This document shows, in pieces, positions 25,106 through 32,850 of a DNA stretch of 64,000 bases (the first letter of the stretch is position 1; each line of letters starts with the position of its first letter). The translations under genes were made by a program, and so were the position numbers. A model generated the notes under the pieces. The model was not told the origin of the DNA. It did no database searches and saw only the letters and a program-made list of their open reading frames with translations. The DNA is from Magnetococcales bacterium (GTDB lineage Bacteria; Pseudomonadota; Magnetococcia; Magnetococcales; JADFWU01), in assembly GCA_015234045.1 (NCBI GenBank), contig JADFWU010000009.1, positions 22,234 through 86,233 of the forward strand, in the 5' to 3' direction.

Positions 25106-26437
25106 CTACCAGCCGATAAACTGGCGTAGTGTTACCCAAGGACGGCGGAATAGGTAGAACCACAGCCGTACCGGTTCACCGGAAATCCGCGCTGTACCAC
25201 GCGCGCCGATTGGTAGATCATGCGCCTGTTGGTCTATAACGGCCCGATGCCGGTAGGCGGCTTGTCCGGTTGATGTGGCATGTGCTTCCAATCCGCGTTG
25301 AGTCAGTCGAGCGGTGCGGGCGTGGGTTGGGTCCATGTCGGCAAAAAATCGCACTTCGGCCTGATAGTCTACTGGTACCATTTGCTCAACGGGAATCTCC
25401 ACCTCAAGGCGGGTTTTGGTGGGATCTGCCAAGCTCATTAAACGTTGACCGATTGCCACCGGTCGTCCTTCCCAGCCATAACGATCATCGAAGAAAACGA
25501 CACCGGATTCGGTAGCATATAGCTGATGAAGATCCAGGCGTTTTTGTGCATGTTCTACGGCCTGTCGTCTGAGGGCGACTTTTTTTTGCCAAATTACCTG
25601 TCGATCTTTACTGGAGAGATCTTCATAGGCCTGGAAACGCAGCTGTTCAAGCTCTGCCTGTGCCACATCCAGGGCTTTGTTGGCTTGATCCCGCTCTGCC
25701 TGACGTTCGGACGGATCAAAAGTAACCAGCAGTGTGCCCGTTTCTACCTGTTGATAAGGGTGTACATGAAATTGGCGTACCACGCCTTGAAAGGGTGCAG
25801 CAATAATGATGGGCGCTTCCGGCACGATCTCTGCCGTACCAACAGCGGTGAGCGGTAGTTTGATCAGGATAAGTGCCGCGATTGACAGGCCGATCACCGG
25901 CCAACGATAAGAACGTTTAGGCCACCAGCGCGGACGATGGAGTAAAGCGTCCAGGGCATGGCCATAACAGCCTGATACTGTTTCTGCCAGCATCAATTCA
26001 CGTTTCTGCCAAGGGTGTTCCCGCAGCAGAAGCAATGCGCCCAGCGGTTTTTTATTGCGATTGAGCAGTGGAATCCAAACGCCCTGAGTAGGTACAACCC
26101 TATCGGTTAACGGACTATCCGCAGTGGACAGGATGACCGTTTTGATTGTGTTGTCTGAATCGGTGCTACACCAGGGTTTAGCCTGTTCAGTCAGCCATCG
26201 GGTCAGGGGTGCTTCAGGCACCACATGAGGCAGATCACTCACCGCCCATGGTGTGAGCTTTTTGCCTTGAATCCGCCAAAGAATGGCCATCTCATGGTCA
26301 TGAACGCGACGGCTTGCAGTGGTGATATGGTGCGTGAGTTCCGGGACATGCCGAATGGCGCGGATCTCTTGTTCCAGCACCAGCGCGGTGGAGAGTTGCA
26401 CCAAGCGCGGGTCTATATTGTTATCGGTATCACTCAT
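25106..26437 (-). CDS. HlyD-family adaptor with N-terminal GAF-like domain
   Basis: A 443-aa membrane-fusion protein. Residues of about 20-160 look like a cytoplasmic GAF domain (AILWRIQGKKLTPWAV, then GVWIPLLNRNKKPLGALLLL). One TM segment (about 180-198) is followed by a periplasmic lipoyl/coiled-coil/beta-barrel arm (IIAAPFQGVVRQFHVHPYQQ, then TESGVVFFDDRYGWEGRPV). Ordinary HlyD proteins have only a short cytoplasmic N-terminus, so the GAF-like part is unusual and may gate export by a cytoplasmic ligand; this is inference. Its start overlaps the stop of the preceding adaptor (ATGA), and the M50 gene begins 15 bp later, so the three are one operon. Confidence 0.88.
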   Translation of the reverse strand: MSDTDNNIDPRLVQLSTALVLEQEIRAIRHVPELTHHITTASRRVHDHEMAILWRIQGKKLTPWAVSDLPHVVPEAPLTRWLTEQAKPWCSTDSDNTIKTVILSTADSPLTDRVVPTQGVWIPLLNRNKKPLGALLLLREHPWQKRELMLAETVSGCYGHALDALLHRPRWWPKRSYRWPVIGLSIAALILIKLPLTAVGTAEIVPEAPIIIAAPFQGVVRQFHVHPYQQVETGTLLVTFDPSERQAERDQANKALDVAQAELEQLRFQAYEDLSSKDRQVIWQKKVALRRQAVEHAQKRLDLHQLYATESGVVFFDDRYGWEGRPVAIGQRLMSLADPTKTRLEVEIPVEQMVPVDYQAEVRFFADMDPTHARTARLTQRGLEAHATSTGQAAYRHRAVIDQQAHDLPIGARGTARISGEPVRLWFYLFRRPWVTLRQFIGW

Positions 26438-27180
26438 GGTGTGGCTTGATCGGCAAACCGGATTGTACCGCCGAGACCTGGTCTCAGGATCGGACTGTTT
26501 TTGTCCAACATACCGCGAATGGCTACGGTCTGGCTGGACGGATCAACAGCAAGACCGGTGCGAATGATATGGCCGGGTAGTGGTTTTCCGTTCTGGGCTG
26601 GGGAGTGAAAGGTGAATCGGACACCCGGTTTGATCCATGTGAGCCAATGTGTCGGCGCTATAATCACAACTTCAAACTGTGTGTCATCAACCACATGCAA
26701 CAGTGGCGAATGAATATCCACGCTCTCATGGGGTTTGATAAATCGACTGATAACGACACCGGAAAAGGGGGCATGCACAGTACATCGGCGGGTTTTTGCT
26801 TTGGCCAGAGCCACACGTGCTTCACTCTCTGCCCGATCCGCTTCTGCAATGGATAGCTCAATTTTGCCAGCGGAGCCCAATTGATCAAGATGCTGAATAT
26901 GCTTTTGTTTGACCTTCGCCGCATGGGATTGAACAACGGCGATCTGTTGTTCTGCGCGTTGTAGATCACAGGCAAACCTGACCAACAGATCCCCTTTGGA
27001 AAACCGCTCACCCTCTTGTCGGGTCATGCGTGTAATGTGTCCAGCCATTTCAGAGGAGAGTACAGCCTCTTGGGCCGCTTCAATAATGCCTTTGGCAGTG
27101 CGCTCATTGGCCAATAGAGCGGCTGGAGTGATGAGATAAACCGCAACGAGAATGATGATTAGATGGGCTGGTTGATGCAT
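26434..27180 (-). CDS. Periplasmic adaptor (HlyD/AcrA-like), short
   Basis: About 248 aa. A signal peptide (hydrophobic LIIILVAVYLITPAALLA) precedes the mature part, which has a lipoyl half (SSEMAGHITRMTRQEGERFSKG), a coiled-coil hairpin and the second half (VHAPFSGVVISRFIKPHE), then a beta-barrel. It is shorter than typical adaptors and has no TM anchor, so it is periplasmic or weakly membrane-bound. It is probably one part of the bridge between the M50/GAF-HlyD inner-membrane proteins and the TolC channel. A GTG three codons upstream is an alternative start. The 193-bp gap before it, after the TolC gene, could hold a secondary promoter. Confidence 0.82.
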   Translation of the reverse strand: MHQPAHLIIILVAVYLITPAALLANERTAKGIIEAAQEAVLSSEMAGHITRMTRQEGERFSKGDLLVRFACDLQRAEQQIAVVQSHAAKVKQKHIQHLDQLGSAGKIELSIAEADRAESEARVALAKAKTRRCTVHAPFSGVVISRFIKPHESVDIHSPLLHVVDDTQFEVVIIAPTHWLTWIKPGVRFTFHSPAQNGKPLPGHIIRTGLAVDPSSQTVAIRGMLDKNSPILRPGLGGTIRFADQATP

Positions 27181-27373
27181 GTGTAACACTCGGATATATT
27201 TGCGGTGTTTGTCAATATGAAGGCACCATTATAACACCATTTTGGTAGGCGTAACGATAGGATGCTTTCCGTTATGGCGAACAGACATCTTCTCTACCCA
27301 ATCGGGGAACGATGACAGCATTGGTAACAGAGTTGAGGAAATGGGACGGTAATTTGGTTGGGTGATGTGCCCC

Positions 27374-28939
27374 TTACATCCAATACTTGAACGCCCTCAA
27401 AAATACATTGGATGATACCGGCCTGACACCCTGTGTATTTGATTTTCTTTTTGCTTCAAACAGACCGCTCTTGTTCATCAATTGGTGATTGTTCCAGTTG
27501 AGCAGGCGGACCATGTTTTCAACAGTGGCCGGTTCTGGCAGTTCATCCAGCATGCTTTCACCGGAAGAGAAGATTAACCGGCCCAAGGCGTTTTGCACCT
27601 GGCCATATTGATCATCCATTTTCAGGTGTGACAGGATGGCATTCATCTCCAGCTGTAATGACTCCATATCGCCAAAATTTTCTGATTCGGCGCGGGCCTG
27701 TTGGTGATTGAGGATTTTGTTGTTGACCGCGCTTAGTTGGCTTACCGTGGTGAAGCGCTTGCGGGCTTCTTCGTAGTCCAGATAGGCCACATTGACCTGG
27801 GCCAGAATGGCCATGGCCAGGGTTTGGTAGCGCAAAGCGCCTAATTCCGCTTTCATCTCCGCCAATTCCAGATCATCCCATCCGCCGATGAAATTGAGTA
27901 GATTCCAAGAGAGTTTGACACCGGCACTGTTCCAATAGTTGTGCATGAGAAAGTGATTGCTGGTGACGTTGCCGGACATGTTCAACTCAAGGCCGGGCAG
28001 CATGCGCGCTTGGGCTTTGCGGATCTCATCAGCGGAAATGCGCTGATTATAGGCCTCTTCCATCAGTTCTGGACGTTTTTGGAGTGCTCTATCTTCAAGT
28101 TGTTCTCGGGCAATGACCAGCTCTGGTGGAATGTCCATGGGCTTGTCGGGTATGGCCACTTGATAATTCAGTCCAAGAGGCAGGTTCATCAACTTGGCCA
28201 GCTCCAGTTTGGCACCGAGCAGATTGTGACGGATGTCCTGTAACTGGAGCAATTTGTTGTAGAGATCCCGTTTGTAGGTGAGGATTTTTTTCGGTACATC
28301 CAGGCGTGCGCTTTCAATGAGATCCGCAGTGGCCATGGTTTTATGGACCCGCGTCATAATCTCTTCAACACGTGAGAGCAAGCGCTGCGCGGAAACCGCA
28401 CGCCAGTAGGCATCGCGGACATCCTGCATCAGACGGTGTAAAATGCGTTTGCGTCGCTCTTTGGCGATCATCTCTTGATCTGCCATCTGACGGGCGGTGA
28501 AGTAGCTGACACCCAAATCCAGCATATTCCAGGTAAAGCGCAGATCACCGTTGCGTTGGGTGCGGTCATTGGATGTTGTGTAGTCGGTGGACTCTTCGCC
28601 AGTGGTAAGCGATTTACTCACCGAAGCCATGGTGTTGTCACGTGTGGCCACTGAACCATCGACAATGACCTGTGGCAGCAACTTCCAGATACTGGCACCC
28701 ACGCGATTGTGTGCCATCTCCTCTTCTACCATCTTGACACGGGATTCGAAATTATAGAGTAGGGCGCGTGCCATGGCATGATGCATGGTGATGGGCGCGG
28801 TTACCGCTTCTTGACCATCGGTGGCGGATTTGGCTTGCTCAAACAGCTCAATGCGCTCTTCCGGTGTGAGTGGCTTAGGGGTTATCGAACACCCACTCAT
28901 CAAACCAGCCAGAATCATCAACGAAATAAATTTCTTCAT
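27374..28939 (-). CDS. TolC-family outer-membrane lipoprotein (paralogue 2)
   Basis: A 521-aa outer-membrane channel component. The lipoprotein signal ends in LAGLMSGCS. The body carries two helical OEP repeats and aligns along its length with the paralogue at 650-2542 (shared QDVRDAYWRAVSAQRLL and FTWNMLDLGVSYF segments) but lacks that protein's Pro/Thr-rich tail. It lies 46 bp after the surface-protein gene on the same strand and ahead of the two adaptors and M50 protein. It is therefore the likely outer-membrane exit for the exported protein. Confidence 0.9.
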   Translation of the reverse strand: MKKFISLMILAGLMSGCSITPKPLTPEERIELFEQAKSATDGQEAVTAPITMHHAMARALLYNFESRVKMVEEEMAHNRVGASIWKLLPQVIVDGSVATRDNTMASVSKSLTTGEESTDYTTSNDRTQRNGDLRFTWNMLDLGVSYFTARQMADQEMIAKERRKRILHRLMQDVRDAYWRAVSAQRLLSRVEEIMTRVHKTMATADLIESARLDVPKKILTYKRDLYNKLLQLQDIRHNLLGAKLELAKLMNLPLGLNYQVAIPDKPMDIPPELVIAREQLEDRALQKRPELMEEAYNQRISADEIRKAQARMLPGLELNMSGNVTSNHFLMHNYWNSAGVKLSWNLLNFIGGWDDLELAEMKAELGALRYQTLAMAILAQVNVAYLDYEEARKRFTTVSQLSAVNNKILNHQQARAESENFGDMESLQLEMNAILSHLKMDDQYGQVQNALGRLIFSSGESMLDELPEPATVENMVRLLNWNNHQLMNKSGLFEAKRKSNTQGVRPVSSNVFLRAFKYWM

Positions 28940-28985
28940 GGTGCCAACTCCATAGATCCGAAACAGGATCTCAGATCTGTGTCAT

Positions 28986-31900
28986 TCAATCGGTAATCAA
29001 TCCAGCTATGCGTGCTTGACGGGCTTGTGATGCTTCGGCCAGCTGATCGGAAACCGGTGTCAAAAGCGTGTCCGGCGTAATCGTCTCACCCTCTTGTTGA
29101 GTGATCATAGTGTCAAGAAAACGGTCCAACCATGTGTCCGCATCATTTGTTGGTTCACTCTGTTTTGGTGCGTTAACAGGTGTATTTTCTTGATTTTCCT
29201 TGGATTCTTTAGCGTCAAGTGCTTTGTCTTGTTTTTTGTCGGGGTCTTCGTTGCTACTCTGTTCAGGCTCAGAGATGATTTTCTTGATCGGTGCGGCTTT
29301 GTCTGACTCATCAGCCGGTGCCACTTCAACCACAACCGCCACCTCGCGGCCATTGCCGCTTTTGATCTTCAGCAATACCTTGTAGGTTTTGTCATCGTTG
29401 CTTGGACGTTCGCCAGAAGTTTTCAGTAATCCTTCGCCTTCGTTCTCAATCTTCATCCAGAAGGGCAGACCCGATTGAATGGAGATCTGCACCGGATCAC
29501 CACCGGCATCTTTTGCTTTGAGGGTAAAACTCTGGGTCTCGGTTGAACCGGCATCGTCAGAGGCAGTGTTAGAAGCAGCTGTTGTGCTGGAAGTGGATGT
29601 GCTGGCTGTCGTGTTGCTGTTGGTCGTGCTGGCGCTGGCGACCTGTATTTGGAACATGTCCGCGCTTTGTGAACTGGCTGTGCTACCGGAGAAAACCAGA
29701 ACGACAGGCAGTGGTTCAGTATCACTATCCACACCGGACAAGGGGGGTTGCAGACCGGATGTTAATTCCAAAATATCGGGTGGTGTGAGCGCTGGAATGA
29801 TGCTCAATACAACCGGTATTTCCTGATTGCCATCAATCGGCGGAGTGGACACTGGATTGGAAACAGACGATATCTCAGTGCTTACCGGTTCAAACACATC
29901 ATTGACTGTAATGGTCAGTGTTTGGGTGTCAAAAGCGCCGGTGGGATCAGAGACCATCACCTCCAGCACATAGACATTGTCACTGTCCTGATCCAGAGGC
30001 AGTTCCCAATTGGGTGCGGTAATGAATGACAGCAATTGAGAGGTAGGATCAAGATTGAACAGATCGGCATCCGGTCCACCGGTAATTTCATAGGTGAGCG
30101 GATCATCATCAATATCAACAGCGGTCAGTGTCGTGACTGTTTTGGTCGGCTCATCAATGGAAACGGCGACACTGGTACCACCGCCGTTATTGGTTAAATC
30201 CGGTGCGCTGTTACTGCCGGTCACTGTAAGGGATACTTCAGCAGTGTTGGATAGGCCGCCTTCTCCATCGGTAACGGTAAAAGAGACCGTGCGTACTGTC
30301 TCTTCACCGCCGATGATATTGCCGGTCTGATAGGTGATACGACCGATCAGCGCGGACACCGCTTCCTGGCTGGCGTTTTCATTGAGTGTGATCAGCAGAT
30401 CATCACCACCTGTGCCGCCACTCATGGTGCCAATGGCTGTACCGCCATAGCGCACTTCATTATCCGTTCGTCCGATTTCGCCGCTGTTATCCCCTTGTGA
30501 TTCAACCGAGAACGTATCGTATATCGTGCCTGTCGCACCGCCGGAGATAGTGAGAACACCGGTGTTGAATTCCGGGCTGTCCACATCCGATACCGAAGCG
30601 GCAGTGGATTGATCCAGAATCACCGCTGTATCGGCGGTATCGTGGTTCAGAGTGTCGCCATCCAGATCATGGATAATGGGCGGATCATTCACCTCTTGAA
30701 CGGAGATGGTAGAGGTCACCTTGATTGCGTCGGACAGGCCATCATTGACCCGAATTTCGAACAGGCGAACTTGATCTATGGTTGGTGCCTGAGAGTTGTT
30801 TTTATAGCTGATTGTACGTAGGAGTGTTTGGACATCATCCCGGCTCATGGTGCCGCCAGAACCATCTCTGACAACCAGTTTCTGATCCGTGGCTGAAACA
30901 TCCACTTGAAGGGATAATCCATTAGCCGTAACCATGGTTGAGGCATCGGTATCCAATGGAAAATCACCATCGCCCACAACGATGACTTCATCACTGCCAT
31001 CGGGAAGGGAATCGTAGCTGATGGTGAAAGTGCTCAATGTGGAACCAACAGCGCCCAGATAATCCAGATCGTCAATGGTGGCATCGCTGTCGGCCAGGGT
31101 AGCCGGATCACCATCTTCAATGAAGGTGTTGGTGATGTTGCCGTCACCTGCACCGCCCAAGCTGTTATCCGGGTCAAGATCCAGCTCTGGGGCGGTGAAA
31201 ATCGTGGTGGGATCGGTGTAACTTACGGGACTGAAATAGAGTGAAAAATAGCGAAATAAGCCATTGGAGTTGAGTACACCGCTGCGATAGGTGAGTGATT
31301 CGGTATCTTGATAACGCACGGTCAACATGTGCGTGGTGTCATCCAGAGAAAGGGATTCACCGACTGCATCAACGGCTTCAATAGGTGAAATGCGCCCAGG
31401 GATTTCATGCGTAAGTGCGGTATTGTCTTCCAGTGTGTATTCGGTGAACTGGTCGAAGGCCACATATTCCCGTTGACCACTGGAGCCATCCACATCAATG
31501 GATGTGGCAATGAATTGTTCGGCAAGGTGTGTTGGTGTATCAGTATCTGCCAGGACAAAGGTGATGGTGAACTCTATCCAGGAATCTTCGGCACCATCTC
31601 CGCCGATCACCTTGGGTTGAAATGCATTGGCAAATCCGCCGGAAGAAAAGTCCAAAGCGGCCAGTGATGCGCCATTGGCGATTTCATCAATGGATACCAG
31701 CGCATCATATCCGGTTGTGACATCGTCAAAACGGTACACGGCACCCTGTTCGAGGTCTGTCCCTGAAATCAGTGTGTGACCGTCAAAATTGAGATCAACC
31801 TCACCTGAGATCTGATTTGTACCACTACCTACAGCGGTATCAGCCAATAGATATTGGTAGGTGGTCAATGCCTGAATAGCGCTATTGGACAAGGGCGTAA

Positions 31901-32582
31901 CATCACCGGTCTTCTGTTCCAAATCCCAGTCACCATCCTGTGCTGCATTGCCTGTGGCATCCACTGAAGCGGCTACATCAGCGCCGGTGAGATGGGCAAG
32001 GGTCTCCACAAAGGTGATACCGGTGTCACCTTTTGCCACATCACACCCATAGAGAAGAATGTCCGCGTCATTGTTCAGGCTGTTTTGCCATTGGATCAAC
32101 GCCGCTGACGCATGATTCAAAGCGGTGCTATCAATGTGTTGACCACCCAGCGTGAGCACGCCCGGTGCACCATGAGAAACAATGTGAATTTGATCAAATG
32201 GTTCGGATTCAACCAATTGATTGGCAATATCTTCAAGAGGTGTAATACTGTTTGGTAGAATGATGACGTGCGTGTCCGGTGAGAAGCGTTGAGTCAGGCT
32301 GTCAGTATCGCTTACCGAGGCATCAATGATCAGTAATTGGCGGTTTGATTGTGTTTCTGTCTCGGTGATGCCTGCCAGTGTGGTAATACGCTCAGTGATT
32401 TCATTCGTGTGTTGGCTGTTTTCCAGGGTGTCAAAATCTGTTTCAGACGCATCACTCTCGCTGATATCCGTATCAATGAACAGATCAGCCACCAGACTCA
32501 AGGCACCATCGAACATCAAACGCGGCTCAAGAGGCGTAATCTGTATGCTTTTTCCAGCTGGATGGTTGGAATGGGTCATCAC
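28986..32582 (-). CDS. Large surface protein: LEPR motif, DUF4347, cadherin-like repeats
   Basis: A 1198-aa probable cell-surface or secreted protein. The N-terminus has no Sec signal but carries the LEPRLMFDGA motif (residues 18-27) seen in families of giant exported proteins. DUF4347 follows (about 82-245), with HIVSHGAPG (H137) and DILLYGCDVAKGD (C180), a spacing like a clan CD His/Cys pair. The middle is cadherin/beta-sandwich repeats (for example DIDDDPLTYEITGG and VLEVMVSDPTGAFD). A Ser/Thr-rich linker, another Ig-like fold and an acidic tail complete it. No RTX nonapeptides are visible, arguing against a classical type I substrate. The start is GTG at 32582 or ATG at 32579. It heads the five-gene export locus and is probably its cargo. 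Confidence 0.88.
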   Translation of the reverse strand: MMTHSNHPAGKSIQITPLEPRLMFDGALSLVADLFIDTDISESDASETDFDTLENSQHTNEITERITTLAGITETETQSNRQLLIIDASVSDTDSLTQRFSPDTHVIILPNSITPLEDIANQLVESEPFDQIHIVSHGAPGVLTLGGQHIDSTALNHASAALIQWQNSLNNDADILLYGCDVAKGDTGITFVETLAHLTGADVAASVDATGNAAQDGDWDLEQKTGDVTPLSNSAIQALTTYQYLLADTAVGSGTNQISGEVDLNFDGHTLISGTDLEQGAVYRFDDVTTGYDALVSIDEIANGASLAALDFSSGGFANAFQPKVIGGDGAEDSWIEFTITFVLADTDTPTHLAEQFIATSIDVDGSSGQREYVAFDQFTEYTLEDNTALTHEIPGRISPIEAVDAVGESLSLDDTTHMLTVRYQDTESLTYRSGVLNSNGLFRYFSLYFSPVSYTDPTTIFTAPELDLDPDNSLGGAGDGNITNTFIEDGDPATLADSDATIDDLDYLGAVGSTLSTFTISYDSLPDGSDEVIVVGDGDFPLDTDASTMVTANGLSLQVDVSATDQKLVVRDGSGGTMSRDDVQTLLRTISYKNNSQAPTIDQVRLFEIRVNDGLSDAIKVTSTISVQEVNDPPIIHDLDGDTLNHDTADTAVILDQSTAASVSDVDSPEFNTGVLTISGGATGTIYDTFSVESQGDNSGEIGRTDNEVRYGGTAIGTMSGGTGGDDLLITLNENASQEAVSALIGRITYQTGNIIGGEETVRTVSFTVTDGEGGLSNTAEVSLTVTGSNSAPDLTNNGGGTSVAVSIDEPTKTVTTLTAVDIDDDPLTYEITGGPDADLFNLDPTSQLLSFITAPNWELPLDQDSDNVYVLEVMVSDPTGAFDTQTLTITVNDVFEPVSTEISSVSNPVSTPPIDGNQEIPVVLSIIPALTPPDILELTSGLQPPLSGVDSDTEPLPVVLVFSGSTASSQSADMFQIQVASASTTNSNTTASTSTSSTTAASNTASDDAGSTETQSFTLKAKDAGGDPVQISIQSGLPFWMKIENEGEGLLKTSGERPSNDDKTYKVLLKIKSGNGREVAVVVEVAPADESDKAAPIKKIISEPEQSSNEDPDKKQDKALDAKESKENQENTPVNAPKQSEPTNDADTWLDRFLDTMITQQEGETITPDTLLTPVSDQLAEASQARQARIAGLITD

Positions 32583-32850
32583 GAGTGTCCCTGTTAATAC
32601 TTGTATGTTCTCAACAATACGCCCAAATCATTCTTTATGCATCGACAAAGTTGATGGATTGATAAAGGATTTTCTTCAAAAAAATTTCATGTCACAATGT
32701 GGCAAAACTGGCAAAGCAGAAAAATCAATATATTTATAACAATATGATATGTTTAAAAGTATAGCGCTTTCTATATATGAAGTCACTGTACATTCAGAAC
32801 AATAATGTGTCATGCCGACGACCTGATGTGAAACACGGTTTCCAGCTTGG
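32583..32850. promoter_or_regulatory. AT-rich divergent intergenic region
   Basis: This 268-bp gap separates the surface-protein operon (leftward) from the giant kinase (rightward). It is clearly more AT-rich than its surroundings, especially 32690-32790, as expected for a divergent promoter region. I could not pick out a convincing sigma-70 or sigma-54 site by eye. Shared control of the two transcripts is possible. Confidence 0.4.

Noticed and set aside
27246-27256. Possible fifth copy of the dispersed motif (TAGGCGTAACG)
   Set aside because: Only about 10 bases resemble the motif and the rest diverges, so chance is likely.
28986-32582. RTX-type type I secretion substrate
   Set aside because: No GGxGxDxxx nonapeptides were found and no ABC transporter is adjacent.
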